Shown: positions 61,050-64,000 of the stretch, piece after piece
How positions within the stretch are numbered: position 1 is the stretch's first letter
How the letters are laid out: each line of letters starts with the position of its first letter
From: Algoriphagus locisalis
GTDB lineage: Bacteria; Bacteroidota; Bacteroidia; Cytophagales; Cyclobacteriaceae
Assembly: GCF_900116615.1 (NCBI RefSeq)
Contig: NZ_FPBF01000003.1
Span: forward strand, 372,001-436,000
Direction of reading: 5' to 3'
Length of the DNA: 64,000 bases
The notes under the pieces: generated by a model
The model's database searches: none
What the model was told of the DNA's origin: nothing
The model's input: the letters and a program-made list of their open reading frames with translations, nothing else
Position numbers and translations under genes: made by a program

Positions 61050-61424
61050 AAAGTTTTAACCGCAGAGGACGCTGAGGACACGCAGAGGACGCAGTTTAGT
61101 ATTATTAGCTAAACTTGGTTCAAGTCTGAAGACTTGGACCATTTATAATGAAGTCTTCAGACTTCTATTATTTTACCTGTAAAAATCCCTTTCCAAACCA
61201 TCACATTATTCCCACCATAAAGTCACAAAGAGATCAAAGTCCAAACATTGAGAAAACCGAACTTCTATGTTTCTCTATGTGCCTATATGGTTTCATTATT
61301 TTTGCAAAAAAGCCTCTGAGATCGAGTGATTTCAAAGGCTTTTGGATTCAAGTCCAGCTTCGGGATCAGCAGGACAACTATCTTTCGTTGTAACCGCTAT
61401 TCGAAATTTGACATCTAGAATAGC
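61050..61424. repeat. 375-bp gap with repeats and a terminator
   Basis: No credible gene; an 81-codon frame at 61148-61393 overlaps repeats and is rejected. The gap holds an imperfect CGCAGAGGACGC direct repeat (61058-61094), a perfect 14-bp inverted repeat (AAGTCTGAAGACTT 61122-61135 with AAGTCTTCAGACTT 61151-61164) and the hairpin terminator at 61306-61343. Confidence 0.6.
61306..61343 (-). terminator. Intrinsic terminator after the TonB-dependent receptor
   Basis: On the minus strand AAAAGCCTTTGAAATC pairs with GATCTCAGAGGCTTTT (one mismatch, one G-U) around a 4-nt loop and is followed by a run of T. It lies about 80 bp beyond the receptor stop at 61425. A plus-strand role for the kinase transcript is also possible. 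Confidence 0.6.
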
Positions 61425-63581
61425 TTAAAACTTATACATAGCCGTCATCCCAAACGTAGCTGGATTGCCCAGATGAGATGGTCCGAAGTTGTACGCATAA
61501 TCTATGTACGTTTCATCAAATATATTCTTAGCCCAGAATGTAAGCTCCATGGTATCTGAAACAACTCCTAACTTAGCATTTGCGATCTGGTAAGCATCTT
61601 GGCTGATGGTATTTTCTAGATTGAAAAACTGCTCTCCGAAATACAGCCACTCCCCTCTTACCATCCAAGTCAATTCACTAGAATTAAAGAACTGAGGAGT
61701 CCATTGTGCGGCAACCATGGAGGTAAACTCTGGAGTGAAAATCTGTCTATTGCCTGAGAAATCAACTTCTCCGGATTCACCGGGAAGTATCAGCTTATCA
61801 AAAGTAGCATTCGTATATCCGAAGCTCCAGTCTATGCTCAGGTTGTTGGTAGGAATCGCATTGATCTCCCACTCAATACCTGAGCTAGTCAAATCACCCG
61901 CATTTTGGGTCACCACTAATGCATCTGGCAAGATCAATCCTGGCACCTGAACGTCAGAAATGGTTGTGATGAATGCAGCTACATTCACTCTCATCCTGCG
62001 GTTGAAAAAGTAGTTTTTGCTTCCAATCTCGAAATTGTTGGAGAATTCAGGTTCATAGGCAAACAGGGGCGGATTGCTCGGATCCGAACCTATCTGGGTT
62101 AATCCGCCTGGTCTGAAACCACGGCTGTAGCTACCATAAATTTCATTGGTATTTGCTAACTGATAAGCCAGTGCGAGTTTTGGTGAAATGGCATTGTAAT
62201 CCACATTCCCAGTAGTATCAGGCTGTGTCACCATAGGATCGCCCTGTCCAAAATCCAGCTCCTGAGAGACTGTCAACTCCTTTTTCTCATAATCAGATCT
62301 CAGGCCAGCTGTCAATTTCAATTTATCAGTTAAGCTATAAGTCGCTTGACCAAAAAAAGCGAAGCCATAACCACTTGCAATATTGGTATTGATCGTGGTG
62401 AAGTTGGAGATCGGTGAACCTACCAAAGCAGCATCATCTCCAAAGTAAATACCTTGCTTAGTCGGAGCATCGGATGTGAAGCCAAAGAAACCAACTTGCC
62501 AGTTCAATTTCTTTCCCGTATTCGCAGAAGCTAACCTGAATTCCTGAGTCCAAACTGATACTGTATTCCAATCTTTTCCATAGTCATTCACAATAGACAC
62601 GCCATCTATAGGCGAGAAATCCCCGTCGATCGGAGTTTTGTAGTATCGATAATTTTTCTGGAAGGCCGTCTGAGAAGAGAAATTGAATTTTGGTCCAGTA
62701 TTCTTGATTACCAAAGAGATGTTTTGGCTATCATCCACCATTTCGGTAGTTGCATTTTGATTGACCTCGAAAGGATTCTCGATAGCAGAATCAGGATCTG
62801 GAGCTAATGAGAATGGACCATTATTTCTTCCTGAATTGGTTTTTGTATTTAAAATTGCTTCCCATTTTTTTGCAAAAAGATAACTAATATTCGCTGAGAT
62901 CAGCGTATTCTTTTGCTTATCAAAATCGCTATCGTCAAAAAGATTGGTATAGAATCCATCTAATTTATCAGACAGATATGAGAATCCAATGTGTAATTTA
63001 TCTGAAAACGCAGATGTTTTTAACCCTACAGCAAATCTGGAAAAACCATAGTTTCCAAAATCTGCCCGAAGAAAGCCAGTAGTTTCATCAGATTTAGGTT
63101 TGGTGATGATATTCATCACTCCTCCCATTGCATTCCTGCCATAAAGCGTCCCTTGTGGACCTCGAAGAACTTCTATTCTTTCCACGTCATTTAGCAGGAA
63201 GAAATAGGTATCCAACCCGAATTGATTCACTCCATCCACATAAGTTGCCACTGCTGGTTCGTAGGAAGTAGTCGTGATACCGCGGATAGAAATCACGTTT
63301 CTGTTATCACCGGGATTGGAAGAATAAAGGTTTGGGATGTAGCCACGCAGATCTTTGGTCTGCCAGAGGTTCATTTCCTCCACTTTCTTATCATCAATAT
63401 TGGTTACGGCAAAAGGCACTTTCTGAAGATCTTCGGTTTCTTTTTGAGCAGTCACCATCACTTCTCCAAGCTGAGTAGTGGGAATGGTATCGTTGGTTTG
63501 GGCTAAAGATAATTGTGAGGCAATTGTTAGTCCAGCAAAAAGAGAAAGCTTCGCCAGCTTTTGGGTATTAAAAATTGACAT
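61425..63581 (-). CDS. TonB-dependent outer-membrane receptor
   Basis: 718 residues. A signal peptide (1-27, ending SLAQ) is followed directly by the plug: QLGEVMVTAQKETEDLQKVP is the TonB-box-containing start, then GITTTSYEPAVATYVDG and VERIEVLRGPQGTLYGRNAMGGVMNI. The barrel fills the rest and ends in aromatic Phe (TAMYKF). The N-terminal CarboxypepD_reg-like domain of SusC proteins is missing and no SusD gene is nearby, so a siderophore, vitamin or small-solute receptor is more likely than a glycan importer. Ligand unknown. Confidence 0.92.
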   Translation of the reverse strand: MSIFNTQKLAKLSLFAGLTIASQLSLAQTNDTIPTTQLGEVMVTAQKETEDLQKVPFAVTNIDDKKVEEMNLWQTKDLRGYIPNLYSSNPGDNRNVISIRGITTTSYEPAVATYVDGVNQFGLDTYFFLLNDVERIEVLRGPQGTLYGRNAMGGVMNIITKPKSDETTGFLRADFGNYGFSRFAVGLKTSAFSDKLHIGFSYLSDKLDGFYTNLFDDSDFDKQKNTLISANISYLFAKKWEAILNTKTNSGRNNGPFSLAPDPDSAIENPFEVNQNATTEMVDDSQNISLVIKNTGPKFNFSSQTAFQKNYRYYKTPIDGDFSPIDGVSIVNDYGKDWNTVSVWTQEFRLASANTGKKLNWQVGFFGFTSDAPTKQGIYFGDDAALVGSPISNFTTINTNIASGYGFAFFGQATYSLTDKLKLTAGLRSDYEKKELTVSQELDFGQGDPMVTQPDTTGNVDYNAISPKLALAYQLANTNEIYGSYSRGFRPGGLTQIGSDPSNPPLFAYEPEFSNNFEIGSKNYFFNRRMRVNVAAFITTISDVQVPGLILPDALVVTQNAGDLTSSGIEWEINAIPTNNLSIDWSFGYTNATFDKLILPGESGEVDFSGNRQIFTPEFTSMVAAQWTPQFFNSSELTWMVRGEWLYFGEQFFNLENTISQDAYQIANAKLGVVSDTMELTFWAKNIFDETYIDYAYNFGPSHLGNPATFGMTAMYKF

Positions 63582-63605
63582 ATTGGTTTAGGTACAGTTT
63601 GATGG

Positions 63606-63613
63606 CAAATTTA
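63606..63613 (-). promoter_or_regulatory. Possible -7 box of the receptor gene
   Basis: TAAATTTG on the minus strand fits the Bacteroidota TAnnTTTG box 25 bp before the start codon. No TTG was found at the expected -33 distance, so support is weak. Confidence 0.3.
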
Positions 63614-63833
63614 AACTTAGAAGAGTAAAAAATTTGCTAAAATCTGAATATCCACAACCGGAGGATATGGCTTTAACCCAGTTTTTTGCTGGGCACCGCA
63701 ATTTTTTCTCCACCGCACGTGCCTCTTAGGCCCCACGAACATCACCACGCCCAAAGGACGTGGATTTTTAAGTTGTATTAAAATTGAGGTTTTTCAATAA
63801 CTAATTATCATGAAAAAAGCCAAGTGTTACAAT

Positions 63834-64000
63834 TTATTCATTCAAATCTAGCGATTTAAGGGAGTCCAAAGTCATTTCTGTAAACATCCGCGATCCCTTA
63901 TCATTTAAATGAATGTCGTCAAAGAATAACTCCTTTTTTCTTAGAAATTGCTCAGTATTCCTAAAATCAAACAAAGGGATTTCATTGTCTTTAGCTATCA
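63834..64000 (-). CDS. C-terminal part of an SGNH/GDSL-type hydrolase
   Basis: 55 residues are visible before the window edge. FDDIHLNDKGSRMFTEM contains the D-x-x-H block of SGNH hydrolases, which provides the catalytic Asp and His, followed by a final helix (LDSLKSLDLNE). Upstream residues IPLFDFRN are also usual for the family. Members deacylate or deacetylate lipids and glycans. The 5' part lies outside the window. Confidence 0.75.
   Translation of the reverse strand, partial: IAKDNEIPLFDFRNTEQFLRKKELFFDDIHLNDKGSRMFTEMTLDSLKSLDLNE

Noticed and set aside
61148..61393. 81-codon frame after the histidine kinase
   Set aside because: It begins inside a 14-bp inverted repeat and includes the receptor terminator; composition is not protein-like.
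61425..63581. SusC-type glycan importer
   Set aside because: No N-terminal CarboxypepD_reg domain, no SusD partner, and length (718) well below SusC (about 1000).

Overview
The window looks like a chromosomal segment of a Bacteroidota member, most likely Cytophagales/Cyclobacteriaceae (Algoriphagus-like). The reasons are moderate GC, many lipoproteins with short lipoboxes, 800-residue two-domain FtsX-type ABC permeases, DUF2911 and DUF6266 proteins, a TAnnTTTG-type promoter, and numerous small hairpin repeats between genes. The taxonomic call is inference. No rRNA, tRNA, CRISPR array, integrase or transposase was recognised.

Left part (1-24.5 kb): housekeeping and sugar metabolism. A lipoprotein fragment, a NIPSNAP protein, a TMEM220-like protein and a MscS channel are followed by a carbohydrate block: an SMP-30/gluconolactonase lipoprotein, a sulfatase directly behind an L-rhamnose isomerase, and, divergently, a six-gene operon. 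That operon holds a fused rhamnulose-1-phosphate aldolase/lactaldehyde dehydrogenase, a GntR regulator, an FGGY kinase and LutABC. Together these genes can take L-rhamnose to dihydroxyacetone phosphate plus L-lactate, and lactate on to pyruvate. A sulfatase beside the isomerase suggests sulfated, rhamnose-containing algal glycans as the source. Then come a histidine kinase, a VOC protein, a Tat-exported beta-propeller, a sugar isomerase-like secreted protein, a geranylgeranyl-reductase-family flavoprotein, DUF2911, a second sulfatase and a TonB-C protein.

Transporter blocks (24.7-32.2 kb and 50-61 kb): five large FtsX/MacB-type permeases on the minus strand. The second block also carries a LolD/MacB-type ATPase, a HlyD-type adaptor and a divergent NtrC-type regulator/histidine kinase pair. 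A similar 29-bp motif (22/29 identical) lies upstream of permease 3 and upstream of the adaptor/regulator pair, suggesting shared control.

Accessory island (about 32.6-49.7 kb), between the two transporter blocks: an FG-GAP protein; two AT-rich effector-like genes (a RES-domain protein and a HEPN-motif protein), each sitting on the cut-off 3' tail of a DNA methyltransferase gene; a zinc-ribbon PD-(D/E)XK-like protein; a secreted 19-residue-repeat protein; a compact five-gene operon combining a HEPN protein, three small paralogues and a two-repeat large protein (the best candidate here for an undescribed system); an AbiEii-type module; XRE genes; an XRE-ImmA-PIN operon; a HigBA-like pair flanked by a pseudogene and an intact copy of the same gene; and DUF6266. 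Right end: a TonB-dependent receptor and an SGNH-hydrolase fragment.
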